64,000 nt of DNA from JAKZVK01 sp965248255 (GTDB lineage Bacteria; Acidobacteriota; Terriglobia; Bryobacterales; UBA6623), in the NCBI GenBank assembly GCA_965248255.1, contig CBDFIW010000004.1:2604001-2668000 (forward strand), written 5' to 3'. Under the pieces are notes generated by a model. The model was not told the origin of the DNA, made no database searches, and worked only from the letters and a program-made list of their open reading frames with translations. This document shows positions 16,308 through 25,178 of the stretch, in pieces. The position numbers were made by a program, and so were the translations under genes. The stretch's first letter is position 1. Each line of letters begins with the position of its first letter.

Positions 16308-17762
16308 CTAGGCCAACAACTTGTGAATCACATGGCCGCCTACATCCGTCAGACGGAAGTCGCGGCCCTGGAACTTGAAGGTGAGCTTTTCGTGGTCAAG
16401 ACCGAGCAGGTGGAGAATGGTGGCCTGGACGTCGTGAACCGGCACCACGTCGTCAACGGCGCCGAAGCCGAACTCGTCGGTCTCGCCGATCGTCTGGCCG
16501 GGTTTGATGCCGCCGCCGGCAAACCACATGGTGAAGGCTTCGATGTGATGGTTGCGGCCTACCGTCTCTCGCAGCTCGCCCATGGGGGTACGGCCGAACT
16601 CGCCCCCCCACACGACCAGTGTCTGATCGAGCAGGCCGCGCTGCTTGAGATCCTTGATCAGGGCGGCACAAGCTTGGTCGATGTCTTTGCAGACCTCGTC
16701 AAGGTTTTCGCTGAGGTTCTGGTTGGGCGAGCCGTGATGGTCCCAGTTGGTGTGGTAGAGCTGCACGAAACGCACGTCCCGCTCGACGAGCCTGCGTGCC
16801 AGCAGGCAGTTGTTCGCAAACGATTTGGCGCCGGGTTCGGCGCCGTACATCTCGAGCGTCTTCTTGCTTTCGCTTGAGAAGTCGATCAGCTCCGGCCCGC
16901 TGGTTTGCATTCGATAAGCCATTTCATACGACGAGATTCGGGTCGCTATCTCAACGTCCCCCGTCTTCTCGAGCTGCTGCAGGTTGAGGTCGCGGATCGT
17001 ATCGAGGACTTGCTTCTGCCGGTGCGCGCTGATGCCCCCTGGATTCGACAGATTCAGAATCGGATCGCCCCCACCTTGAAACGGCACACCCTGGTGCGTG
17101 GTCGGCAGAAAACCACTCCCCCAGTTCAGGGCACCGCCCCGCGGACCGCGCGGACCGGACTGCAAAACGACGAAGCCCGGCAGATCTTCCGACTCGCTAC
17201 CCAGCCCGTAGGTGACCCACGCGCCCATGCTCGGCCGCCCGAAACGCGATGAACCGGTATTCACGAAGATCTTCGCCGGGGCGTGGTTAGGGTTCTCCGC
17301 CTGGACGGTCGAGACGAAGGCCATGTCGTCGACCATCTGCGCTGTGTGGGGCAGGCATTCCGACACGTAACGCCCCGACTGCCCATATCGCTTGAACTCA
17401 CGTCTGGTGCCGAGCAACTTCGGCGGCTCTCTCTGGAAGCTCTCCATGAAGGCGAAACGCTTGCCTTCGAGAAACGACTTCGGGATCGGCTTGCCGCTAT
17501 AGCGCTGCAACTCGGGCTTGCGCTCGAATAGCTCTAACTGGCTCGGCCCCCCTGCCATGAACAGGTAGATGACGCTCTTGATCTTTGCAGCGAAGTGCGG
17601 GTCTTTCGGCGCCAGTGGGTTACGTGCCTTCGGGAGCGTGGACGCCTTGATGCGCCCATCACGAAACAGAGACGCAAGCGCGACTTGGCCTAGCCCGACG
17701 AAACACCTCTGAAAGAAGTGGCGCCGGGTGTTGCCTAACAGCAGGGAGTCGTATGGGGTCAT
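16308..17762 (-). CDS. DUF1501-domain exported protein
   Basis: A 484-residue member of the DUF1501 family, a sulfatase/alkaline-phosphatase-superfamily relative of unknown substrate common in Planctomycetota, Verrucomicrobiota and Acidobacteriota. A twin-arginine-like signal is at the N-terminus (NTRRHFFQRCFVGLGQVAL). Family motifs seen include SVIYLFMAGGPSQLELFERK, VVWGGEFGRTPMGE, GRNHHIEAFTMWFAGGGIK and GFGAVDDVVPVHDVQATILH. Genes of this family normally follow a DUF1549/DUF1553 gene directly. Here the partner at 20483-23116 is separated by a methyltransferase and IS-beta copy B. Confidence 0.88.
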   Translation of the reverse strand: MTPYDSLLLGNTRRHFFQRCFVGLGQVALASLFRDGRIKASTLPKARNPLAPKDPHFAAKIKSVIYLFMAGGPSQLELFERKPELQRYSGKPIPKSFLEGKRFAFMESFQREPPKLLGTRREFKRYGQSGRYVSECLPHTAQMVDDMAFVSTVQAENPNHAPAKIFVNTGSSRFGRPSMGAWVTYGLGSESEDLPGFVVLQSGPRGPRGGALNWGSGFLPTTHQGVPFQGGGDPILNLSNPGGISAHRQKQVLDTIRDLNLQQLEKTGDVEIATRISSYEMAYRMQTSGPELIDFSSESKKTLEMYGAEPGAKSFANNCLLARRLVERDVRFVQLYHTNWDHHGSPNQNLSENLDEVCKDIDQACAALIKDLKQRGLLDQTLVVWGGEFGRTPMGELRETVGRNHHIEAFTMWFAGGGIKPGQTIGETDEFGFGAVDDVVPVHDVQATILHLLGLDHEKLTFKFQGRDFRLTDVGGHVIHKLLA

Positions 17763-17833
17763 GACGTAGCCCCTTTAGTACACGGTTTCATCAATACGGT
17801 CACGTATCTGAGCGGGGCATCCGCGGCCATCCT

Positions 17834-17862
17834 GGGCGGGCACAGGGGCCCGCCCCTACAAT
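17834..17862 (+). repeat. 29-nt GC-rich palindromic repeat, unit 1
   Basis: The unit starts GGGCGGGCACAGGGGC and ends CCGCCCCTACAAT, and is imperfectly self-complementary. Its exact reverse complement (29 of 29) is at 29343-29371. It lies in the intergenic stretch between the DUF1501 gene and the methyltransferase, which otherwise shows no gene (17763-18044). Confidence 0.85.
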
Positions 17863-18044
17863 GCAAACCGGAAAGGTAACCGTATTTGCGAAACACACTA
17901 CTCAGGCCGCCATTGGTTTCCGAGGCGACCGCGTCCCACCGGTTCACCCGCGCGGCCTCGCTTTTGCCCAGTATGATATCACCACAAGTAGTCACGCCCC
18001 CATATTGGATAGTCGCCCCGAAGCGGGTGGCTCGGAGCCCAGGG

Positions 18045-19094
18045 TTAGCGCTTCACGCCCTCCACGATCCTCGTGCCGAAGTTGTCCCGAAGAGGAATAA
18101 CACTTGTGATCCGGAACCCGGTGGCGGTATACAACTCCTCCCACTGTTTCCTGGTTCGCTCTTTTCCCCGGAGGACGAGCATCATATGCACGTCCAGAAA
18201 CTTGGCCGGAGTCGCGCCGGTATCGCCCATTGGGGGAAGGACCGAATCCACGCAGATTAGCCGTCCGTTGCCCTCCATGCTCTTATGACAGTTCCGCAGA
18301 ACTTGAAGGCAGTGCGCGTCATCCCAGTCATGGATGATGTGTTTGAGTATGTAGGCGTCGGCTGGGGGCACCGACGCGAACATATCTCCACCGGTATATT
18401 CGAGCCGCGAGGCGATCTTCGGATCGGAAACCGGAAAGCTTTTCTGCGCCAGAGGTATCAGCTCGGGCGCGTCCAGCAACACTCCGCCGAGATTCGGATA
18501 CTTTTCCAGCAGCGCCACCACAAGGTGGCCAAAGCCGCCACCGACGTCAACGGCCTTCCTAACTCCGGCAAAATCGCAGTGCTCCAAAACGCCACGCAGT
18601 GAATTGAGGCTGTTCGATTTCATCGCCTCCCCGAAAGTCTCCATCTCTTGCGGATTGGCTTTCAGGTAGTCCCACCACTCCATGCCGAACACTTGTCGTG
18701 CTTGCGGTTCGCCGGTCCGGATTCCGTCCATAAGCGGCGTCCAGAACTTTAACTGAGTGCCTCCGAGCTCCTGCGCCAGGACTTTGACCGACGCGGGCGA
18801 GTCGCTAGCCAACACGTCAGAAAGCCCGGTACGCCCGAACTTTCCGTCCGCGTCCTCGGTGAACAGGCCCACGCTGGCGCACGCTCGCATCACGCGTTCC
18901 AGAGCGCCCGCGTTGGCTTCGATGCCGCCAGCGGCGAGTCCCGCGGCACTCATTGGACCGTGTTCCTTTAACGCGTCCGGAATGTTAAGACGGGATACAT
19001 CTGAGATCGCTCGCGCGACCCAACCTCCCATGACCATCTGCATGATGATTGCCTCGGGCGGAGGCGTCTGCGTCGCAGGACTTATGGGTTGCAT
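18045..19094 (-). CDS. Class I SAM-dependent O-methyltransferase (family 2, with dimerisation domain)
   Basis: A 349-residue protein from ATG 19094 (MQPISPATQTPP); an upstream ATG at 19184 would add 30 residues without domain features. The N-terminal helical dimerisation domain (MVMGGWVARAISDVSRLNIPD) is followed by the SAM-binding domain with VDVGGGFGHLVVALLEKYP, GDMFASVPPADAYILKHIIHDW and CVDSVLPP, the layout of plant-type/hydroxyneurosporene-type O-methyltransferases. Substrate unknown; these often act on quinones, carotenoids or secondary metabolites. It interrupts the usual DUF1553-DUF1501 pairing, suggesting insertion, and IS-beta copy B lies 180 bases upstream. Confidence 0.85.
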   Translation of the reverse strand: MQPISPATQTPPPEAIIMQMVMGGWVARAISDVSRLNIPDALKEHGPMSAAGLAAGGIEANAGALERVMRACASVGLFTEDADGKFGRTGLSDVLASDSPASVKVLAQELGGTQLKFWTPLMDGIRTGEPQARQVFGMEWWDYLKANPQEMETFGEAMKSNSLNSLRGVLEHCDFAGVRKAVDVGGGFGHLVVALLEKYPNLGGVLLDAPELIPLAQKSFPVSDPKIASRLEYTGGDMFASVPPADAYILKHIIHDWDDAHCLQVLRNCHKSMEGNGRLICVDSVLPPMGDTGATPAKFLDVHMMLVLRGKERTRKQWEELYTATGFRITSVIPLRDNFGTRIVEGVKR

Positions 19095-19274
19095 GTCAAT
19101 TCTCCCGTCAAAGTTTGGTGAGGGCGGCGTTGGGGTGATCTCGCGCAAGTCACGTCTCGGGGTCTTCTGGGCCAGCGATCGCATCTCGCTTGAATCCGAC
19201 TCCAGACGGACCTCGGCACTCCTCTAGCGATGCTTGATCCTCATCCTCATTGCGGACAACAACGTGAGTGCCTA

Positions 19275-20438
19275 GTGTAGTGCACCATAAATAATGTAAC
19301 TTATATTGGCTTCCCATCGTCTCTATTAACAGGAGGCATGGGATGCGAAGAGCACAACCAGTAACTTTGAACACAGCGCAATGCAAGCAGTTGGACCGCT
19401 ACGCGCGCGGCCGCCAAATCGCCGTTCGTCTCGCCCTGCGAGCCAGGATTGTCCTGCTGGCCGCCGACGGTCTCGAGAATAAGCAGATCGCCGCACAGCT
19501 CGGTGTCTCGCGGCAGTTGGTGGCCCGCTGGCGCACGCGCTTTCTCGAAAGCAGCATCGCCGGCATTGCAAAAGACGCCCCACGGCCCGGTCGTAAACCT
19601 GCCGTCTCGAAGCAGAAAGTACAGCAGATCATCCACAAGACCACCCGCGAGAAACCGTCCAACGCCACCCACTGGAGCCGCCGCACCATGGCCGCCGCGG
19701 CCGGCGTCAGCGCTTCCACCGTGGGACGGATTTGGCGCGCCCATGGCCTCAAGCCCCACCGCGTCAAGACCTTCAAGCTCAGCAATGACCCGCGTTTCGC
19801 CGAGAAACTCGACGACATCGTCGGACTCTATCTCAATCCGCCTGAGCATGCTCTGGTTCTCTCGCTCGATGAGAAGTCCCAAATCCAAGCCCTCGATCGC
19901 ACCCAGCCCGGCCTGCCGCTCAAAAAGGGACGCGGCCAAACGATGACCCACGATTACAAGCGCAACGGCACGACCACCCTGTTTGCGGCGCTCAACAGCC
20001 TTGACGGCAGCGTGATCGCCGAGTGCATGCCCCGACACAGCCACCAGGAATGGCTGCGCTTCCTGCGCTTAATTGACCGCCGCACTCCCAAGGACAAACA
20101 GCTTCATCTCATCGTGGACAACTATGCCACCCACAAGCATGCCGCTGTGAAGCGTTGGCTCGATCGTCACCCGCGCTTCCACATTCATTTCACCCCGACC
20201 TCGGCGTCGTGGCTGAACATGGTCGAGCGATTCTTTCGCGATCTCACCGTCAAGCGCCTGCGCCGCGGCGTGTTTCGCAGCGTGGACGAGCTCGTCGCCG
20301 CCATTGACGACTACATCGCCCAGCACAACGGGCATCCCACGCCCTTCATCTGGACCGCGACCGCCTCCGACATCCTCGAGAAAGTCAAGCGCGGACGTGC
20401 CGCCCTGCATAAGGTGCAATCTGCTTGACGCACTACAC
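19275..20438 (+). mobile_element. IS-beta copy B (IS630-type, 1164 bp, intact)
   Basis: Flanked by TA (19273-19274, 20439-20440). Terminal repeats read GTGTAGTGC inward at each end. It carries a single uninterrupted transposase gene. It sits 44 bases after the stop of the DUF1553 gene. It differs from copy C by only a few bases (for example ATC/GTC at codon 25 of the transposase), so both moved recently. Confidence 0.95.
19343..20428 (+). CDS. IS630-family transposase (IS-beta copy B)
   Basis: A 361-residue transposase. The N-terminal helix-turn-helix contains NKQIAAQLGVSRQLVARWR. The catalytic domain has the D-E pair in LVLSLDEKSQIQALDRTQPG, the second Asp in LIVDNYATHKHAAV and the terminal Glu in TPTSASWLNMVERFF, all canonical. 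A ribosome-binding site (AACAGGAGG) precedes the ATG. Unlike IS-alpha it needs no frameshift. Confidence 0.95.
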   Translation: MRRAQPVTLNTAQCKQLDRYARGRQIAVRLALRARIVLLAADGLENKQIAAQLGVSRQLVARWRTRFLESSIAGIAKDAPRPGRKPAVSKQKVQQIIHKTTREKPSNATHWSRRTMAAAAGVSASTVGRIWRAHGLKPHRVKTFKLSNDPRFAEKLDDIVGLYLNPPEHALVLSLDEKSQIQALDRTQPGLPLKKGRGQTMTHDYKRNGTTTLFAALNSLDGSVIAECMPRHSHQEWLRFLRLIDRRTPKDKQLHLIVDNYATHKHAAVKRWLDRHPRFHIHFTPTSASWLNMVERFFRDLTVKRLRRGVFRSVDELVAAIDDYIAQHNGHPTPFIWTATASDILEKVKRGRAALHKVQSA

Positions 20439-20482
20439 TAGATCGGTGGCAACCACGCAGCAGTTTGCACACGGCCCTGTTG

Positions 20483-23116
20483 TCATTCTCTCGTGATAAA
20501 TCCATCGAGATTGAGCAGCACGCGCGCGACCATGGTCCAGGCTGCCGTCTCGGGGAGGTCGGCCCCTTCGGGTGTATCGAGCGTCAAGTTCTCTTGCGCC
20601 TCGCTGGGATTCGTCCGGAATTCGTCAAGCTGCGCTGCCAATAGACGCTCGAGCCGCTCTTTTTCGGGTGGCCGCGGCCGGCGAGCAAGGCAGAGCCGAA
20701 AGGCATGTTCGACCCTTTCGGCGCTCGACGCGTCCGGCCGTTCACGAACGACCCGCTGCGCCAGTCCTTGGGCGAACTCATAGAAGCCCGCGTCGTTCAG
20801 CAGCGTGAGCGCCTGCAACGGGGTGTTCGACCGGTTCCGTCGGGTCGTCATCGTCAAAGCGTCCGGACTGTCGAAGACCATCAGGCCGGGGTGAGGATTC
20901 GTGCGCCAAAAGTGCGTGTACATACCCCGCCGGTAGCGAGCCGGCCCCTCACTCTCCTTCCAGGGCCTTCGAATGATGGCCCCCGGCGGCTGTGCGGGGT
21001 AAACGCTGGGTCCCCCGATCTCGGGAACCAACATGCCGCTCGCCGACAAGGCCAGGTCCCGCACGACCTCCGCCTCGACCCGCAGCCGGTTCTGACGTGC
21101 CAGCAGGCGGTTGAGCGGATCTTTCTTGGCAGCATCCGCCCGATAGTCCGACGACTGCCGGTAGGTTGCCGACGTCACGATGAGGCGATGCAGCGCCTTG
21201 AGACTCCAGTCGCGGGCGATGAACTCGGACGCCAGCCAATCCAACAGCGCCGGATGGGTAGGCGGCGTACCCCGCGTGCCGAAATCGTTCTCCGTCTCGA
21301 CAATGCCTCGGCCAAAGTAGCGCTGCCAAACACGGTTGACGGTCACCCGTGGTGTCAGAGGGTTCTTTTCATCCACCAGCCACCGGGCCAGGTCAAGCCG
21401 CGTGTAGCTCTCCTGCTTCGGAAGGGCCGGCAGGACGGTGGGTGTGCCGGGCCAGACACGGGCTCCCTTGTCCAGGAAGTCTCCACCCAGGAGAACGTTT
21501 GTAAGGCGCGGCTCGGGCAACTCCTTCATGACCAGCGTACTTGGAACCTTGGGCTCAAGCTCCTGAACAGCAGCGATGGCCTTCTCGCGCTCTTGGTGCC
21601 CCAAGTCCTGACCAAAGTAGGCTTTCCGAATGGCGTCGAGCTGAAGCTTGTAGCGCTCGCCGATGGGAACGCCGAGGACGACGCGCTGGTTCGGAGTGAG
21701 CTCGGCAAGGTCCTCTTCACTCAGAGACGCTTCCCACTGAGCCTGCTTCGTCAACAACTGTTCTTCATAGTTCTCCAGCTCCTCTTCCATGACCTCGAGT
21801 TGCGCCCGGATGCCCTCTCGTCGCGCGTGCTGTTCGGGCGTTCCGAACTCCAGCACCGGCTCGTAGGGGCGGGCGCGTCCGTCGTCGTTGTTGAACTCGC
21901 CGCCTAGCTCGTCGATGTTATTGAAAAAAGCGAAGAAGCGATAAAACTCTTGTTGCGAGATCGGGTCGTACTTGTGGTCGTGACAGCGGGCGCAGCCGAG
22001 GGTCAGTCCCAAGAAAGCCATTCCGGTCGTATCGACGCGATCGACGACGGCTTCGACTCGGTACTGCTCGAAGTCGACGCCCCCCTCCAGATTCAACAAC
22101 GTATTGCGGTGAAAACCGGTCGCCACGATTTGTTGTTTGGTGGCGTTGGGTAACAGGTCCGCGGCGATCTGTTCGATCACGAATTGATCGAAAGGAAGAT
22201 CGCGGTTCAAGGCGTGAATCACCCAGTCGCGGTACATCCAGATCTGGCGTTTGTGGTCTTTGTATCCGTTGGAGTCGGCGTACCGAGCCAGATCGAGCCA
22301 GTGGCGGCCCCAGCGCTCGCCGTAGTGGGGAGATTCCAGTAGCTGTTCGACCAAACGCTCATAGGCATCCGGACGAGCGTCAGCCACAAAAGCATCGACC
22401 TCTTCCGGCGTGGGCAGCAGCCCGATCAAGTCGACGTACAATCGCCGTATCAGTGTCGGCTTGTCGGCTTCGGGTGCGGGTTGCAGGCCTTCTTGCTCGA
22501 GGCGGGCCAGGATGAAACGGTCGATGGGATTGCGAGCCCAGGACGCGTTGGAAACCGTTGGCTCGCGGGGCCGGCGTATCGGCTGAAACGACCAGTGCGT
22601 CCCGGACCCGTCCGCCGTAGTGCCGGTCGGCCGGGCCGGCCACGGTAGAGCCATCTCAACCCAGCGAACAAGCGCGGAGAGTTCCTGCGGCGCCAGCGGG
22701 CCTCCGGGTGGCATTTTCAACTCGCCTTGCCGGCGAACCGCATGGATCAGCAGACTCTCTTCGGGCAGCCCTGGCGAGGCTGCTTCCCCGCGGCTACCTC
22801 CCTGGAGAATCGCCTCGCGATTTTCGATCGACAGTCCGCTAGTGCGCAGTTTGTCGTTATGGCAGGCCGCACACTTATTGAGAAAAACCGGCCGGACTTC
22901 GTTCTCAAAGAAGCGGACGGCATCGGCTGAGAATCGTTCACCCGGCTCTTGCTGCGCGGCGAGAGGGAATACCGCCCAAGCGATGAAGATTGCCACCGCG
23001 TGAACCCGGTTTGATACACAGACCACTGAGCGAACAATACCATAGACCTGCCAGGCGATAATTGGAAGGACTCGACGGCATCCACCACGGAAAGACATAT
23101 CCGGGGCTACGTGCAT
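20483..23116 (-). CDS. DUF1549/DUF1553 protein with N-terminal planctomycete-type cytochrome c domain
   Basis: An 877-residue exported protein. A hydrophobic segment (AVAIFIAWAVFPLAAQ, about 42-57) acts as a signal or anchor. The PSCyt1 domain follows with the haem motif KCAACH (about 82-87). Then come DUF1549 (NPIDRFILARLEQEGLQP through ESPHYGERWGRHWLDLARY) and, after a long coiled stretch rich in Glu (YEEQLLTKQAQ), DUF1553 (RVTVNRVWQRYFGRGIVET, WSLKALHRLIVTSATYRQS, NRSNTPLQALTLLND). Function is unknown; such proteins pair with DUF1501 and are thought to act on complex substrates outside the cytoplasm. The N-terminal 40 residues before the hydrophobic segment may be overcalled; a GTG near residue 39 is an alternative start. 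Confidence 0.9.
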   Translation of the reverse strand: MHVAPDMSFRGGCRRVLPIIAWQVYGIVRSVVCVSNRVHAVAIFIAWAVFPLAAQQEPGERFSADAVRFFENEVRPVFLNKCAACHNDKLRTSGLSIENREAILQGGSRGEAASPGLPEESLLIHAVRRQGELKMPPGGPLAPQELSALVRWVEMALPWPARPTGTTADGSGTHWSFQPIRRPREPTVSNASWARNPIDRFILARLEQEGLQPAPEADKPTLIRRLYVDLIGLLPTPEEVDAFVADARPDAYERLVEQLLESPHYGERWGRHWLDLARYADSNGYKDHKRQIWMYRDWVIHALNRDLPFDQFVIEQIAADLLPNATKQQIVATGFHRNTLLNLEGGVDFEQYRVEAVVDRVDTTGMAFLGLTLGCARCHDHKYDPISQQEFYRFFAFFNNIDELGGEFNNDDGRARPYEPVLEFGTPEQHARREGIRAQLEVMEEELENYEEQLLTKQAQWEASLSEEDLAELTPNQRVVLGVPIGERYKLQLDAIRKAYFGQDLGHQEREKAIAAVQELEPKVPSTLVMKELPEPRLTNVLLGGDFLDKGARVWPGTPTVLPALPKQESYTRLDLARWLVDEKNPLTPRVTVNRVWQRYFGRGIVETENDFGTRGTPPTHPALLDWLASEFIARDWSLKALHRLIVTSATYRQSSDYRADAAKKDPLNRLLARQNRLRVEAEVVRDLALSASGMLVPEIGGPSVYPAQPPGAIIRRPWKESEGPARYRRGMYTHFWRTNPHPGLMVFDSPDALTMTTRRNRSNTPLQALTLLNDAGFYEFAQGLAQRVVRERPDASSAERVEHAFRLCLARRPRPPEKERLERLLAAQLDEFRTNPSEAQENLTLDTPEGADLPETAAWTMVARVLLNLDGFITRE

Positions 23117-23209
23117 AAGATCAGTGTATGGATGTGATCAACGCTGCTAGAACCAAGTCCAAGCCTGGGCGGGGGTGACCCGTGGCACGTGTGCGCGATG
23201 CATGCGGCG

Positions 23210-23761
23210 CTAGTTCTCGGCGGGGAGAGGGCAAAGGGCCCACTCAACGCTGGTGCGGTAGGCGTAACGGTCCGCGAAAAAACCGACCCCGCCTTGCGCG
23301 AGCTCGCCCGGCGGTACGTCCAGGGCACACGGCAGAAGCTGGGTCGGTTCAAGATCGGTTGCCCCGCCAAGCCAAGCAGGTGGCTCGATTCTGCCGGACA
23401 GGTGAGCTGCTGCTCGGAGGGCGTCAATGGTCTCACTAACCTTTCGCGCAGTGGGTTTGAATGGGCGGGTTGCCCCCGGCCCCTTCTGCACCACCGAGCC
23501 TTCAAACAACGAGTACAGTTGTGCCCGGAGTTGGGATTCCGTTATCTGGCGGTAGGCTGGTCCGTCCCAGCGATGGAACTCGCCCCGGTGGTGGTAGAGC
23601 AAGGCAGCACCGCTCAGCGTGTACCGCTCGGCCATGAAGCGGCGGGCGTTGGCCAAGGGGTCCGCGGGATCGAGGATACGGGGAAGCTGGAATGGCTGAG
23701 CATTCGCCGACGCTAGGGAAGGCTGGGGTAGCTCTGATTCCCGCATCGCCGGAAGACTCAC
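23210..23761 (-). pseudogene. Phage/plasmid-type primase fragment
   Basis: An open frame of 183 codons starting with GTG in a GTGA overlap with the stop of the excisionase-like gene. Segments NARRFMAERYTL, LLYHHRGEFHRWDGPAY, KVSETIDALRAAAHL and PPAWLGG resemble the N-terminal region of D5-type primase/helicases of phages and integrative elements. Those proteins run several hundred residues further into a helicase domain; this frame ends soon after GELAQGGVGFF. It is judged a truncated remnant of an integrated element. Confidence 0.55.
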
Positions 23762-23889
23762 GCCTTTTCACCCCGGAGCACGCGCATTAGAGCTTCGCGT
23801 GGTACGAGGATTCGTTTGCCCCATCGCAGGCTCGGAATGTCGCCTCGGCGGATGGCGGCGTAGACGCCGTGACGCCGCGGACGCGCCAC
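23758..23889 (-). pseudogene. Excisionase/HTH_17-like fragment
   Basis: A short frame ending at 23758 that encodes HGVYAAIRRGDIPSLRW followed by GKRILVPREALMRVL, the second half of an excisionase-type helix-turn-helix (DNA-binding wing). The usual start of such proteins (LTVxEAAxxL) is missing: upstream the frame meets a stop after about ten codons. GTG 23887-23889 is the only start seen. It overlaps the beginning of the integrase frame on the other strand, so the junction was probably created by a deletion. Confidence 0.6.
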
Positions 23890-24937
23890 GCGAAGAACTC
23901 AACAAACGCGCCGAGGGTGCGCCGGTTAAGCCCGACCCCCAAACGTTTGCAGCTTGGGTTGAGCGGTGGTTCGCTGAGTTTGCGCCCCGTAGGTGTAGCC
24001 CGAAAACACTTGAGAGGTACGGCCAGCTAGTCGCCTATGCCCTGCCCGACCTCGGCGGCGTTCGGCTACAGGAGCTTTCCGCCCTGATGATCGAGCCGGT
24101 CCTGTTTCGCCTGCTCAAGTCCGGTGGCCGCGATCGCAAGACCAAGAAACCCCAACCGTTGAGCGCCAAGACCGTGCAACACATTGCCAGCGTGCTTGAT
24201 GTGATTCTCAAGAAGGCCCTCAAGATAAAAAACACACGATCACGTCGAACCTGATGGAGGGGGTTGAGCCTCCCCAGGTCGAACCGAGAGAGGCCGTCGC
24301 CCTGGATCCTGAGCGGCTTTGTTGGTATCTCGATGTCGCCCGCAAATACGGCCGGTATGAGATCCTGCTGTTTGCATCGGCGACTGATGCTCGACGTGGC
24401 GAGGTGCTTGCACTGACGTGGCCGGATCTCGATCTTGAGACTTGTTCCGTCTGCATCTCCAAGAGTCAGGAACAGACCCGAGCAGGCTTGCGTCTGAAAA
24501 CGACGAAAAACAAGCGGACCCGCAGCCTAACGTTGCCCGCCTCGGTTGTCGAGGTGCTCAAGTTTCATCGCAAACAGCAGGAGAGAAACCGTTTGTTGTT
24601 CGGTGGCGACTACCGCACCGACCTAGACCTCGTCTTCTGCGACCCGTCAGGAGAGTACCTGAAGCCCGACTCAATCACCGCGAAGGCCTGCTTGGCTGCC
24701 CGGAAGGCTGGCTTTAAGAGCGTCGGGATTCACACCCTGCGCCATTCACACGGCTCGGAGCTGCTCAGTAAGGGTGTACCGTTGCCCACCGCGAGCAAGC
24801 GTCTCGGACATTCCAGCGTCCACACTACAGCCAAGATTTACGCTCACGCTCTACCAAAAGACGACATCACTGCGGCCGAAATGTGGGACGCCTCCATCCG
24901 CGCGGCAATGGAAACGAAGCAGACGGAGATTTCCTGA
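23799..24937 (+). pseudogene. Tyrosine recombinase (integrase) with frameshift
   Basis: The core-binding domain is seen in TFAAWVERWFAEFAPRR and LQELSALMIEPVLFRLL, the catalytic domain in DARRGEVLALTW (Arg), HTLRHSHGSELL (His-x-x-Arg), GHSSVHTTAKIYAHAL (His and Tyr). All catalytic residues are present. The two halves lie in different frames: the first reads KKALKIKNTRSRRT then stops at 24254, and the second opens with TITSNLMEGVEPP. Removing one AC from ACACAC (24232-24237) would join them. The N-terminal 30 residues are doubtful. It lies 78 bases from the 3' end of tRNA-Glu, a usual attachment site for such elements. Confidence 0.85.
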
Positions 24938-25015
24938 GCCGAACGGGATGTTTGCATATGTTTGCACGAGCCCGCCAGCGCAAGGCTTAATCCATTGAAA
25001 GTAAGAGGGTTGGGT

Positions 25016-25090
25016 TGGCAGCGCTAACGGGATTCGAACCCGTATTTGAGCCTTGAGAGGGCCCTGTCCTAACCCTTAGACGATAGCGCC
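25016..25090 (-). tRNA. tRNA-Glu (anticodon CTC)
   Basis: Read on the minus strand: acceptor GGCGCTA pairs with TAGCGCT (one G-U), D-arm region TCGTCTAAGGGTTAGGAC, anticodon stem GGGCC/GGCTC with loop CTCTCAA giving anticodon CTC, T-arm ACGGG-TTCGAAT-CCCGT, discriminator G and an encoded CCA. The GTCTA...GGTTAGGAC D-arm is typical of tRNA-Glu. It neighbours the integrase remnant on its 3' side and IS-beta copy C on its 5' side (88 bases), so its promoter could be affected by that insertion. Confidence 0.95.
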
Positions 25091-25178
25091 AGAGAGGCCT
25101 ATCTAGGATTGTAGGCTGATCCACGAACGCGGTCAAGAACTGGGTCGTGTCTCAGTTGCAGAGTTTCTGTCGGCCCTA

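Noticed and set aside
20705..21907. A 400-codon frame antisense to the DUF1553 gene
   Set aside because: Low-complexity, Arg-rich product with no domain, while the sense gene is conserved end to end.
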